DNA of 54,087 nt, from the NCBI GenBank assembly GCA_963660495.1, contig CAVKYO010000036.1, forward strand, positions 1 through 54,087, read 5' to 3'. The number at the start of each line of letters is the position of its first letter. The stretch's first letter is position 1. Below, in pieces: positions 31,323 through 39,503 of this stretch. This DNA is from CAG-877 sp963660495. GTDB taxonomy: Bacteria > Bacillota_I > Bacilli_A > RF39 > UBA660. Both the position numbers and the translations under genes were made by a program. The notes under the pieces were generated by a model, which searched no databases, had not been told where the DNA came from, and saw only the letters and a program-made list of their open reading frames with translations.

Positions 31323-32054
31323 CTAGTACTCTACACTTGTTAAATATAAACCTACTGCCTTAGCTGTTTTTCCGGACTTGGTCCTATCTTTACTAGCTAA
31401 TATTTTTTCCACAGAATCTGGGGAAATTTTGTTTTCACCTACTCTTATTAGGATACCTACCATGTTTCTTACTTGGTATCTTAAGAAACCATTCCCATGA
31501 AAAGTAATAATTATTTTTTCATTTTCCTTTTCGACTGTTGCTTTATCTATTGTTCTGATACAGTTTTCTTTATCTTTATTTTCTGTTACAAAAGCTCTAT
31601 AGTCATGTGTACCAATGAAATATTTTATAGCTTTTTTCATATTATCAACATTTAACTCATGATTATATTGAAAAACATAGTTTCTTTCTATTGGATTATA
31701 TTCACCAAGGTTAATATAATATTTATATTCTTTTCCTTTAACATTATACCTGGCATGAAAATCATCTGATACATGTTTAGTACTAATTATATGAATATCT
31801 TCTGGCAAATTACTATTTAAAGCTCTTTTTAATTTCTCTTCTGTAATATTTACAGAAATGTCTGTATGAGCATATTGGCATAACGCATGTACGCCTTTAT
31901 CGGTTCTACCAGTTGCACAAATGGTTGTTTTAGTATTGTTATTTACTTTTTTTAAGGCTTCTTCTAGTTGAAATTGAATAGTATTTAGACCTGGTTGATT
32001 TTGAAAACCTGCGTAATTGCTTCCATCATAGGAAAATTTTAATAAAAACCTCAT
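31323..32054 (-). CDS. truA: tRNA pseudouridine synthase A
   Basis: Modifies U38-U40 in the anticodon arm of tRNAs. 243 residues, the usual length. The catalytic Asp52 is in ATGRTDKGVHA. Further hallmarks are FSYDGSNYAGFQ at the start, DFHARYNVKGKEYKYYI, and GNGFLRYQVRNMVG. It is the last gene of a unit with the two ECF-type ATPase genes, 9 bp after the second, which is the usual place in Bacillota (ecfA1-ecfA2-ecfT-truA) except that ecfT is missing. Confidence 0.95.
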   Translation of the reverse strand: MRFLLKFSYDGSNYAGFQNQPGLNTIQFQLEEALKKVNNNTKTTICATGRTDKGVHALCQYAHTDISVNITEEKLKRALNSNLPEDIHIISTKHVSDDFHARYNVKGKEYKYYINLGEYNPIERNYVFQYNHELNVDNMKKAIKYFIGTHDYRAFVTENKDKENCIRTIDKATVEKENEKIIITFHGNGFLRYQVRNMVGILIRVGENKISPDSVEKILASKDRTKSGKTAKAVGLYLTSVEY

Positions 32055-32063
32055 AACTTCCTC

Positions 32064-32840
32064 CTAAACATGTTTATATATATCTTTTATTAAATCTCGT
32101 ATATCTTTATGATAAATAATTTTTGTACCTTTTTCTTTTTTTGCTTTATATGTTATTTCTACGATATCTGGTATTGTAAAACCATGTCTTTTTAAAAAGT
32201 CTACTCTAGTATATGACTCAGTTGTATTTCCTTCTAAAATAGTATGATTATTTTTTACAAATATCATTTTATTAGTATATTTATATAGTTTATTACTGTT
32301 ATCATCAACAATAACTATTATTTTTTTATATTGTTCTTTTAATCTTTGAAGTAATTTAATAAGTTCTTTTTCTTGATGAAGGTCAAGATATATAAATGGA
32401 TTATCAAGTATTAAGATACTTGGGTTTGATAAAAGAGATATCGCTAGAGATACTTGAAACTTTTCTGATGATGATAGATTATAATATTCTCTTTCTAAGT
32501 ATTTTTCACTTAATCCGACAATTTTTAATGATGATTCTTTTTTCTTATCAGGATTTTTCATTTGTATAAGATTTTTCTTAATGATGTAGTCCATATAGTC
32601 TTCTACGTTTCTTATGAAATTTAGGTTTGTTAACTTGGTAACTACTTGTGTCTTTTTAGCAAAAAGCCATTTTTCATCTGTTGTTAGTTTTTTTCCATCA
32701 ATGATGATATTTAATTTATCTATATTATCTAATTCTAAAATACTTATTATTTCTTTATTATTTGTTGTTGAAACACCGGTAATATCACTATCAGTTATAG
32801 TAAAGAAAAGGTCTTGATTTACTTCATATTTTACTTCCAT
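32064..32840 (-). CDS. Degenerate ECF-type ABC ATPase (EcfA2 position)
   Basis: 258 residues, ABC ATPase by overall pattern and place. Walker A is gone: GVSTTNNKE stands where GxxGSGKST should be. The signature reads LSSSEKFQV instead of LSGGQ. Walker B LILDNP keeps Asp but has Asn for the catalytic Glu. The switch His after Walker B is missing (VIVDDNSN). ATP hydrolysis by this subunit alone looks impossible. It overlaps the first ATPase gene by 10 bp and precedes truA, matching the ecfA2 slot. It may still be a structural partner of the other subunit. Confidence 0.75.
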   Translation of the reverse strand: MEVKYEVNQDLFFTITDSDITGVSTTNNKEIISILELDNIDKLNIIIDGKKLTTDEKWLFAKKTQVVTKLTNLNFIRNVEDYMDYIIKKNLIQMKNPDKKKESSLKIVGLSEKYLEREYYNLSSSEKFQVSLAISLLSNPSILILDNPFIYLDLHQEKELIKLLQRLKEQYKKIIVIVDDNSNKLYKYTNKMIFVKNNHTILEGNTTESYTRVDFLKRHGFTIPDIVEITYKAKKEKGTKIIYHKDIRDLIKDIYKHV

Positions 32841-33622
32841 AAAGTGTTCACCAGCCTATTCATATCAGTCTCAATGTCTTTTATTAGATCATAATCGCGT
32901 AGTTTTACTGATAAATCTATCATAAAGGGCAACTCTAGACCTATTTTATTAATTATATTATCATTTTGTAAAATACTTGAAGGCTCTCCTTCTAAAATGA
33001 TTTCACTATCTTTAATTATGTATAAATAATCTCCAAATAATGCATCATTTAGATTTGAGACAGTCATGATTATTGAAATATCTTTCTTTTTTCTATAAGT
33101 ATTGACATGTGATATTATTTCTTCTTTTTCAGTTAATTTTAATCCTTGTAAAATATCATCTAGTAGTAATACTTTTGGCTCATAGATAAGGGCTATTAAT
33201 ATTGATAACTTTATCTTTAAGCATTGATTTAAAGTATTAGGATTAGAATTTTGATATTTTGTTAACTTATATATTTTTATTAATTCTTTGTAAATTGTTT
33301 TTTTATTTTTATAGTTACAATTATTTAAAGTGAAATATATTTCTTCCATTACTGTATCTTTTGTAAAATGTAATTCATCTCTTATGATTGTTTTTATTTG
33401 GGATGCAATATCTGTTATTTGATGACGTTCTAGACCTACTGTACCAAAAAATACTTGATTTTTTGTCTTTATTTGACCGTCTAAAATTCTGATTAATGTA
33501 GTTTTGCCACAATTATTAGGACCTGATATAACAGATACTTTATTTTTAGGAAAACCTATATAAAAGTTATTATAACAGTATGGTAATGTTAAATTATTTA
33601 TTTCGATTACATTGTCATGCAT
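32831..33622 (-). CDS. ECF-type ABC ATPase (EcfA1 position), partly degenerate
   Basis: 263 residues. In ECF vitamin and metal transporters EcfA1/EcfA2 drive a shared EcfT membrane subunit. Walker A is intact (SGPNNCGKTT, Lys40). The signature is poor (LNQCLKIKL) and Walker B reads LLLDDI, with Asp for the catalytic Glu. The C-terminal part ELPFMIDLSVKLRDYDLI is typical of EcfA proteins (LxxPxxxxLxxxLR). It begins a unit with the second ATPase and truA, behind a good promoter. No ecfT or substrate-binding EcfS gene is present. Confidence 0.78.
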   Translation of the reverse strand: MHDNVIEINNLTLPYCYNNFYIGFPKNKVSVISGPNNCGKTTLIRILDGQIKTKNQVFFGTVGLERHQITDIASQIKTIIRDELHFTKDTVMEEIYFTLNNCNYKNKKTIYKELIKIYKLTKYQNSNPNTLNQCLKIKLSILIALIYEPKVLLLDDILQGLKLTEKEEIISHVNTYRKKKDISIIMTVSNLNDALFGDYLYIIKDSEIILEGEPSSILQNDNIINKIGLELPFMIDLSVKLRDYDLIKDIETDMNRLVNTLWK

Positions 33623-33645
33623 AATATCACCAGCTTTGCTTTTTT

Positions 33646-33674
33646 ATTATATAATATGATGGAATAAAGGTCAA
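33646..33674 (-). promoter_or_regulatory. Promoter of the ATPase-ATPase-truA unit
   Basis: On the minus strand TTGACC (33669-33674), a 17-bp spacer and a perfect TATAAT (33646-33651), followed by GGTGAT-ATT-ATG at the gene start. Confidence 0.75.
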
Positions 33675-33707
33675 AATAATTTTTGAACTTAAATATTTTT
33701 AAAGAAA

Positions 33708-33736
33708 AACTCGTTACTACATTTTAGTTACGAGCT
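33708..33736 (-). terminator. Terminator at the end of the SDR gene
   Basis: CTCGTTACT (33710-33718) and AGTTACGAG (33726-33734) pair with one mismatch; on the minus strand TTTTTC follows. The SDR stop codon lies in the stem. Confidence 0.6.
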
Positions 33737-34497
33737 GTATTTTTATTGTTTCTTTTTTTATGTTGTATTCTATATGTCATTTTTAATAAAAATTTATCAG
33801 AGGCAAATCGTCCGAAAAATTTTGCACATTTCATTTTAAAGCCTGGTATTATTAACATTTTCTTTTTAAACATTTGATCCAAGGCGTACTCAGCAACATA
33901 TGAACTTGTCAATGGTTTTACTGAAAATCTTACTCCTGCAACATTATTGAAATTAGTTGCTACTGGTCCTGGACATAATACCGATAAATGTACATTACTC
34001 TTTTTCTTTTTTTGTTCATAGTATAAGGCTTCTGTTAATTGATATACATAGGACTTAGTAGCATAGTATGTAGCCATCAATGGTCCTGGTTGAAATGCAG
34101 CTGATGAGGCAACATTTAGTATGTAACCAGAATTTTTCTTTTCCATGTCTTTTAAAAATGATTTAGTTAAGATGTGTACAGCCTTAACATTGGTATTAAT
34201 CATATCTAGTTCTTTAGCTAAGTCAGTTTCTGTGAAATATCCAAAGTCACCAAAGCCGGCATTATTAATTAAAATATCTATATCTTCTTTAGATGTTAGA
34301 ACATATAGTTCTTTTACCTTTTGCTCATTTGCTAGATCAGCAACAATTATAGTTACTTTTGTTGGCAGTGTTTCTTGTACTTTTTCTAACTTTTCCCGAT
34401 CTCTACCAACTAGAATTAGTTCGTATTTTTGTTTTGCTAGATACTTAGCCATATCTAGACCTATTCCTGATGATGCTCCTGTTATTAATGCTTTCAT
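33724..34497 (-). CDS. Short-chain dehydrogenase/reductase
   Basis: A classical SDR oxidoreductase of 257 residues. Cofactor motif TGASSGIG (6-13), structural NNAG (78-81), catalytic Ser131/132 and YYATK with Tyr144 and Lys148. Arg31/Arg33 after the second strand (LVGRDREKL) favours NADP(H). The last 30 residues are basic, which may attach it to the membrane, as in YqjQ/DltE-like SDRs. The substrate cannot be told. It lies 14 bp after the hypothetical gene upstream, so both may form one unit. Confidence 0.9.
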   Translation of the reverse strand: MKALITGASSGIGLDMAKYLAKQKYELILVGRDREKLEKVQETLPTKVTIIVADLANEQKVKELYVLTSKEDIDILINNAGFGDFGYFTETDLAKELDMINTNVKAVHILTKSFLKDMEKKNSGYILNVASSAAFQPGPLMATYYATKSYVYQLTEALYYEQKKKKSNVHLSVLCPGPVATNFNNVAGVRFSVKPLTSSYVAEYALDQMFKKKMLIIPGFKMKCAKFFGRFASDKFLLKMTYRIQHKKRNNKNTARN

Positions 34498-34511
34498 TTG
34501 CTTCCTCCTAT

Positions 34512-35417
34512 TTATTTCTGGCTTGTACTTGCCTTTTCTATTTTTGAATTAGTAGTTAACATTTCTGTTAGTTCATCTTTTTGTTTTTTTATTTTATCTA
34601 AAACTAAGTTATTTACTTTATCTTCTATTTTTCTTTTTTCTTCTTTTGTCATAATGCAAAATCTTTCTAATGGATACTCTTTTGAAAATGTTTTAGAATT
34701 AGATGGTATTGCAATATCTGCTGATGCTATATACTCATACCATTCTTTTGATGAGGATTTTACTTTAGCAATCGCTCTAGTAGTGCTTACTTCTTTGTGT
34801 TCTTGTTCCTCTAGTGTTTTTCTTACCATTTCTGTTTTTTGTCGATATTGTTCTTTTAAAGAATTACTTTGGATAAACTCTATAAACTCTACTTCTTTTA
34901 TATCTTTTAGTTCTCTTTTATATGCTTGATATATAGAGCAGTCAGAAGAATATGTTTTTTCTGAGGCTATCTTGGCTAAGTTTTTTCTTGTTTGCTCATC
35001 TAAATGATAAAATTCTAAGAATGATATTTCATCTAATTCCAGACCATTTTTAGTTTCTTTATTTTCACTGCTTGCATTGGCATATACTTTTGACCAAGAT
35101 GCAGATATGGAATTAATTTTTTTACCTAGCTCATCTATAGAAACTTCTTCATTTTTTTCTTTTTGACTTTTCCGATATTCCTTATATAACATTGTGAATA
35201 CTTTCATATAAGCTTGTTTTAGTGTTATTTTACTCATATAATCTGTTCTTGGTATATGACATACGGATAAGATCGGCTTAAATATGCTATACACTTCCAT
35301 ATCAGCTAATGTTTGTTCCTCTAAATATATTCCTTCTTTTGCTGTTTTTAGTAGAAGGTCCTTACTCAGTCCTCTTGAAAGAAAATATTGAATATTTACT
35401 TTTATATTATTTCTCAT
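34512..35417 (-). CDS. Hypothetical protein, 301 residues
   Basis: A soluble, helix-rich protein, charged (Lys/Glu) throughout, with no signal, membrane segment or metal motif I recognise. The N-terminal part (about 1-70) is more hydrophobic (VNIQYFLSRGLSKDLLLKTAKEGIYL). Two long helical stretches follow (about 70-110 and 180-215), and the end is Lys/Ser/Thr-rich. It sits between rplQ and an SDR gene, behind the ribosomal operon terminator. Nothing in the context gives a function. Confidence 0.6.
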   Translation of the reverse strand: MRNNIKVNIQYFLSRGLSKDLLLKTAKEGIYLEEQTLADMEVYSIFKPILSVCHIPRTDYMSKITLKQAYMKVFTMLYKEYRKSQKEKNEEVSIDELGKKINSISASWSKVYANASSENKETKNGLELDEISFLEFYHLDEQTRKNLAKIASEKTYSSDCSIYQAYKRELKDIKEVEFIEFIQSNSLKEQYRQKTEMVRKTLEEQEHKEVSTTRAIAKVKSSSKEWYEYIASADIAIPSNSKTFSKEYPLERFCIMTKEEKRKIEDKVNNLVLDKIKKQKDELTEMLTTNSKIEKASTSQK

Positions 35418-35479
35418 ATTGACCTCCTACATTTAATTATACATTATAAGTAGTGAAAAATAAAGTTAGAAAAAAGGTC

Positions 35480-35506
35480 AAAAAAAACACTATATTAAAT
35501 AGTGCC
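35480..35506 (-). terminator. Terminator of the S10-spc-alpha operon
   Basis: CACTAT (35488-35493) and ATAGTG (35499-35504) form the stem, followed on the minus strand by T8, 8 bp after the rplQ stop. Confidence 0.75.
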
Positions 35507-35512
35507 CTTTTA

Positions 35513-35923
35513 TTACTTATCTTCTTTAGCTGCTTTTTTAGTAGCTTTCTTTTCCTTTTTTTCTTCAACTGGCTTAGCTTCATCTACTAATTTTAAAATA
35601 ACCATAAGTGCGTCATCTCCACGTCTTTCAGTTAATTTTAATATTTGTGTATATCCACCATTACGGTTTTCATAACGCTTAGCTAAATCGTTAAAAATTT
35701 TATCAACAACAGCTTTATCATTATGTAAGAACGCTAAAGCTTTACGACGAGAAACTAAGTCGCCTTTTTTTCCGTAAGTAATCATTTTATCAACAAATTT
35801 ACGAACTTCTTTAGCTCTAGTTTCAGTAGTAGTGATACTTTCGTTTTCAACTACTTGCTTAGTCATAGTTGCTAGCATACTTCTTCTATGTTTGTTATCT
35901 CTTCCTAATTTTCTATATGCCAT
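35513..35923 (-). CDS. rplQ: 50S ribosomal protein L17 (bL17)
   Basis: 136 residues. MAYRKLGRDNKHRRSMLATM and TTETRAKEVRKFVDKMI are the family signature. The last 20 residues form a Lys/Glu/Ala-rich extension not found in the short form of L17. Last gene of the operon, 20 bp after rpoA. Confidence 0.96.
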   Translation of the reverse strand: MAYRKLGRDNKHRRSMLATMTKQVVENESITTTETRAKEVRKFVDKMITYGKKGDLVSRRKALAFLHNDKAVVDKIFNDLAKRYENRNGGYTQILKLTERRGDDALMVILKLVDEAKPVEEKKEKKATKKAAKEDK

Positions 35924-35943
35924 AGTTAAATCCTCCTTATATT

Positions 35944-36894
35944 TTAGTCATCATCACGTAATACTAGACCCATATCTCTAATTTTGTCTAATACTTCTTT
36001 TAAAGATTTTTTACCTAGATTACGTATTTTCATCATATCAGATTCACTTTTGTTAACAAGATCTTGTAGAGTATGTATTCCAGCTCTTTTTAGGCAGTTA
36101 TATGCTCTTACTGAGAAATCTAAATCTTCGATTGAAGTTTCTAATGCTTTTACTTTTGGATCTTCAGTCTTTTCAATCATCATGCCAGTTACATCAGCAA
36201 TAGTTGAAAGGTCTGTTAATATTGTAAAATGTTCAATTAAGATACGTGAAGCTAAAGCAATTGCTTCTTCAGGTTTAATTGACCCATTTGTCCATACATC
36301 TAAGATTAACTTGTCATAACTTTCATCTTGTCCAACACGCGCGTTTCCTACTTCATAAGAAACTCTTTCAATAGGAGAATATAATGAGTCAATAGCTATA
36401 GTACCAACTTTCTTAATATCATGTATTTTTTTATTTTCTTCACTTTTTACATATCCACGACCATTTGTTACAGTCATTTCCATAATTAGTGAAGCTCCTT
36501 TTGATAAATGTGCTATTACTTTATCTTTATTGATTACTTCAATATCTGCATCGTGTTCTATATCACCAGCAGTTATTTCTCCTTCTTTTGTTGCATTAAT
36601 ACGAACTGTCTTTGACTCATTAGAATGATTTTTAAATACTATACCTTTTAAGTTTAAGATAATAGTAGTTACATCTTCATATACTCCTTCGATTGTTTGA
36701 AATTCATGAAGAACACCCTCTATTCTGATACTACTAATTGCACTACCTGGTAATGATGATAACATTACTCTTCTTAAGGCATTACCTAGTGTTGTACCAA
36801 AACCTCTTTCCAATGGTTCAAGTTCAAATCTTCCGTAAAAATTACTTTCTATAGAATCTGTTATTTTATAAATTGGTTTTTCAAATTGTAACAT
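35944..36894 (-). CDS. rpoA: RNA polymerase alpha subunit
   Basis: 316 residues. The N-terminal dimerisation domain (about 1-230) shows LEPLERGFGTTLGNALRRVMLSS split across the usual positions. The C-terminal domain (about 250-310) with LKRAGIHTLQDLV and IRNLGKKSLKEV binds UP elements and regulators. Standard place between rpsK and rplQ. Confidence 0.97.
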   Translation of the reverse strand: MLQFEKPIYKITDSIESNFYGRFELEPLERGFGTTLGNALRRVMLSSLPGSAISSIRIEGVLHEFQTIEGVYEDVTTIILNLKGIVFKNHSNESKTVRINATKEGEITAGDIEHDADIEVINKDKVIAHLSKGASLIMEMTVTNGRGYVKSEENKKIHDIKKVGTIAIDSLYSPIERVSYEVGNARVGQDESYDKLILDVWTNGSIKPEEAIALASRILIEHFTILTDLSTIADVTGMMIEKTEDPKVKALETSIEDLDFSVRAYNCLKRAGIHTLQDLVNKSESDMMKIRNLGKKSLKEVLDKIRDMGLVLRDDD

Positions 36895-36928
36895 GAAACT
36901 AACCTCCTTTTTTTGCCTTTATAATATA

Positions 36929-37312
36929 CTATCCACGTGGACGTTTTGGTGGACGGCATCCATTATGTGGAATTGGTGTAACATCAGCAATTGCTGTTAC
37001 TTCTAATCCAGCAGTTTGTAGTGAACGAATTGCTGTTTCACGTCCTGGTCCTAATCCTTTAACGCGAACTTCAACTTTACGCATTCCGATATCATATGCA
37101 GCTTTTCCAGCAGCTTCAGCAGCCATTCCAGCAGCGAATGGAGTTGATTTTTTACTTCCTTTAAAACCAATAGCACCAGATGATGCCCAACTAATTACGT
37201 TACCATCCTTATCAGTTAGTGTAGTAATTGTATTATTGAAAGTTGAATGTATATGTGCTATTCCTTCTGGAACATTCTTTTTTACTTTTTTCTTTCTAGT
37301 TTTATAAGCCAT
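36929..37312 (-). CDS. rpsK: 30S ribosomal protein S11 (uS11)
   Basis: 127 residues, standard length. AHIHSTFNNTITTLTD, GPGRETAIRSLQTAG and the terminal PHNGCRPPKRPRG are the family pattern. It lines the mRNA exit on the platform. Confidence 0.98.
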   Translation of the reverse strand: MAYKTRKKKVKKNVPEGIAHIHSTFNNTITTLTDKDGNVISWASSGAIGFKGSKKSTPFAAGMAAEAAGKAAYDIGMRKVEVRVKGLGPGRETAIRSLQTAGLEVTAIADVTPIPHNGCRPPKRPRG

Positions 37313-37347
37313 AAGTCTTACCTCCTTTTTTAATATTTATCTTTTAA

Positions 37348-37716
37348 CTAAACTTTCTTCTTATTTGCAACAGTTTTTCCCTTACCCTTACGAGTACGAG
37401 CGTTACGATTAGTTCTTTGTCCTCTTACAGGCAATCCTTTTTTATGACGGCTTCCTTGATAAGAATTAATCTCCATCTTTGTTTTAATATTCATACTAAC
37501 TTCACGACGTAAGTCACCTTCTGTTAGATGCTTATTAATTTCATCACGGATTTTTATTAAGTCTTCTTGAGATAAATCTCTTGTCTTAGTTGCTGGATCA
37601 ATATTTACTTCTTTTAGAATTTGTTTTGCTAGATTTCTTCCAATACCATATATGTAAGTTAAAGATATACAGATATGTTTATCATTTGGAATATCTACGC
37701 CTTTAATACGTGCCAT
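37348..37716 (-). CDS. rpsM: 30S ribosomal protein S13 (uS13)
   Basis: 122 residues. ARIKGVDIPNDKHICISLTYIYGIG and GLPVRGQRTNRNARTRKG are the family signature, with the basic tail that contacts P-site tRNA. It follows rpmJ by 18 bp. Confidence 0.98.
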   Translation of the reverse strand: MARIKGVDIPNDKHICISLTYIYGIGRNLAKQILKEVNIDPATKTRDLSQEDLIKIRDEINKHLTEGDLRREVSMNIKTKMEINSYQGSRHKKGLPVRGQRTNRNARTRKGKGKTVANKKKV

Positions 37717-37734
37717 TTAATACACCTCCTATTA

Positions 37735-37848
37735 TTATCCTTGAACTTGTTTGTGCTTTGGATTTTCACAAATTATTCTTATTTTACCTTTGCGTTTTAC
37801 AACTTTACATTTTTCGCAAATTGGTTTAACTGATGCTTTTACTTTCAT
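37735..37848 (-). CDS. rpmJ: 50S ribosomal protein L36 (bL36)
   Basis: A 37-residue protein: MKVKASVKPICEKCKVV at the start, HKQVQG at the end. The zinc-binding pattern C-X2-C-X12-C-X4-H is complete, so this is the zinc form of L36. It lies between infA and rpsM as expected, with GAGGGATAAT before the ATG. Confidence 0.95.
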   Translation of the reverse strand: MKVKASVKPICEKCKVVKRKGKIRIICENPKHKQVQG

Positions 37849-37862
37849 TATTATCCCTCCTA

Positions 37863-38078
37863 TTATTTACGATAGGTAATACGCCCACGTGTTAGATCAT
37901 AAGGCGATAGTTCTATCATTACGGTATCTCCTGCTAAGATACGAATATAGTTCATTCGTATTTTACCAGAAACGTGGGCTTCCACAATGTGTCCATTTTC
38001 TAGTTGAACTTTGAATTTCCCTCCCGGGATAATTTCAAGAACTTTACCTTCAATTTCAATTGTATCTTCCTTAGCCAT
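37863..38078 (-). CDS. infA: Translation initiation factor IF-1
   Basis: 71 residues, one OB fold (S1 type): IEGKVLEIIPGGKFKVQLENG and GKIRMNYIRILAGD. It binds the A site of the 30S subunit during initiation. Position between map and rpmJ is standard. Confidence 0.97.
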   Translation of the reverse strand: MAKEDTIEIEGKVLEIIPGGKFKVQLENGHIVEAHVSGKIRMNYIRILAGDTVMIELSPYDLTRGRITYRK

Positions 38079-38082
38079 CTTT

Positions 38083-38829
38083 TCACTCTCCTGTCAATAT
38101 TTCATATCCATCGGCAGTAACAACTACTGTATGTTCAAAGTGGGCTGATGGACTTCCGTCTTGTGTATCTATTGTCCAATCGTTATCATGAACAAAGATT
38201 CTAGGGCTTCCTAGCGTTAGCATTGGCTCTACAGCTATTACCATTCCTTCTTTTAATCTTGGTCCGGTATTAGGTGTTCCATAATTTGGAACTTCAGGGT
38301 CTTCATGAACTGATGTTCCTACACCATGTCCGCATAATTCTCTTACAACACCTAATTTGTGTTCTTTGGCATATGTTTCTATGGCATGACCAATGTCACC
38401 AATTCTATTTCCTGGTTTAACTTGTGCTAAACCAATGAATAAAGACTTTTCTGTATGTTCTAATAAGTAATCTATTTCTTTTGATACTTTTCCAACTTTA
38501 TAAGTCCATCCTGAATCTCCATGATATCCTTTATAACATGCTCCAATATCTAGAGTAACAATATCTCCATCTTTTAGAACATAGTCACTTGGAAAACCAT
38601 GAACTACTTCAGAATTAACACTTATACATAAGGCTGTTGGAAACCCTTCATATCCTTTAAAAGAAGGTGTTGCACCTTGGCTTCTAATAAAAGCCTCCGC
38701 TAAACGATCTAATTCTTTTGTTTTAATTCCTTCTTTTATATATGGTTTTATATATTGATGTGTTCTATAGACTATGTTACCAGCTTCTTTTAATAGTTCA
38801 ATTTCACGTTTACTTTTAATTGTAATCAC
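38083..38829 (-). CDS. map: Methionine aminopeptidase type I
   Basis: Removes the N-terminal Met from new proteins. 248 residues with the metal ligands in DIGACYKGYHGDSG (two Asp), GHGVGTSVHEDP (His) and the late Glu residues in AVEPM and HFEHTVVV. An upstream GTG at 38853 is in frame, but GGAGATGAT lies 3 nt before the GTG at 38829, and starting there gives the usual N terminus (ITIKSKREIELLKEAG) and length. It thus no longer overlaps adk. Confidence 0.95.
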   Translation of the reverse strand: MITIKSKREIELLKEAGNIVYRTHQYIKPYIKEGIKTKELDRLAEAFIRSQGATPSFKGYEGFPTALCISVNSEVVHGFPSDYVLKDGDIVTLDIGACYKGYHGDSGWTYKVGKVSKEIDYLLEHTEKSLFIGLAQVKPGNRIGDIGHAIETYAKEHKLGVVRELCGHGVGTSVHEDPEVPNYGTPNTGPRLKEGMVIAVEPMLTLGSPRIFVHDNDWTIDTQDGSPSAHFEHTVVVTADGYEILTGE

Positions 38830-38842
38830 TAAATCATCTCCA

Positions 38843-39499
38843 TTATTTTTCACTAATAATTTTATCTATAGTGTTGAATACATTTTCGATTGTATCCTCA
38901 CCGTTAACTTCATGTAAAACATTTTGTTTTCTATAGTGCTCAATTATTGGCTCGGTTTTTTCTAAATACATTTTATATCTAGTTTGGAAAGCTTCTAAAT
39001 TATCGTCATTTCTTTGATATAACTTTCCACCGCAATTGTCACAAGTTGATTCTACTTGTGGAGCACTTTCAGGATCATTAATATTGAAAATTGTTTTACA
39101 GTCTTCACATATTCTTCTTCCTGTAATTCTTTTTTCTAATGTTTTTTCATTAATATTGATATAAATGACATTACCTACAGTATAACCTAGCTTAGCTAAA
39201 ATTTTGTCATATTCGATAGCTTGTTCAATATTTCTTGGGAAGCCATCTATGATGAAACCGTTTTTACAGTCATCTTTAGCTAATCTATCTTCTATTAATT
39301 GATAAGTAATCTCATCTTTAACTAATTTTCCAGAAGCTAGTGTTTCGAATACATAATGGCCTAATTCACTATCTTCTTTTGATATTTCTCTTAAAATATC
39401 TCCAGTTGAAATGTGAGGTATATGATACTTCGCTACAACTAGTTCGGCTTGTGTCCCTTTACCAGCAGCTGGTGGGGCTATAAACATAATATTTTTCAT
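38843..39499 (-). CDS. adk: Adenylate kinase, zinc-lid form
   Basis: Converts ATP + AMP to 2 ADP. 218 residues. P-loop GPPAAGKGTQ-type sequence appears as APPAAGKGTQAE (8-19), with Ala for the first Gly. The AMP site is ISTGDILR, and the hinge IIDGFPRN. The LID carries CEDC and CDNC, four Cys that bind zinc as in Gram-positive enzymes. It lies 4 bp after secY. Confidence 0.96.
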   Translation of the reverse strand: MKNIMFIAPPAAGKGTQAELVVAKYHIPHISTGDILREISKEDSELGHYVFETLASGKLVKDEITYQLIEDRLAKDDCKNGFIIDGFPRNIEQAIEYDKILAKLGYTVGNVIYININEKTLEKRITGRRICEDCKTIFNINDPESAPQVESTCDNCGGKLYQRNDDNLEAFQTRYKMYLEKTEPIIEHYRKQNVLHEVNGEDTIENVFNTIDKIISEK

Positions 39500-39503
39500 T
39501 ATA

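Noticed and set aside
34498..34929. 143-codon plus-strand frame opposite the 301-residue hypothetical gene
   Set aside because: It is rich in Phe, Ser and Leu, as expected for the complement of a Lys/Glu-rich gene. The minus-strand gene has the better codon pattern and sits in line with its neighbours.
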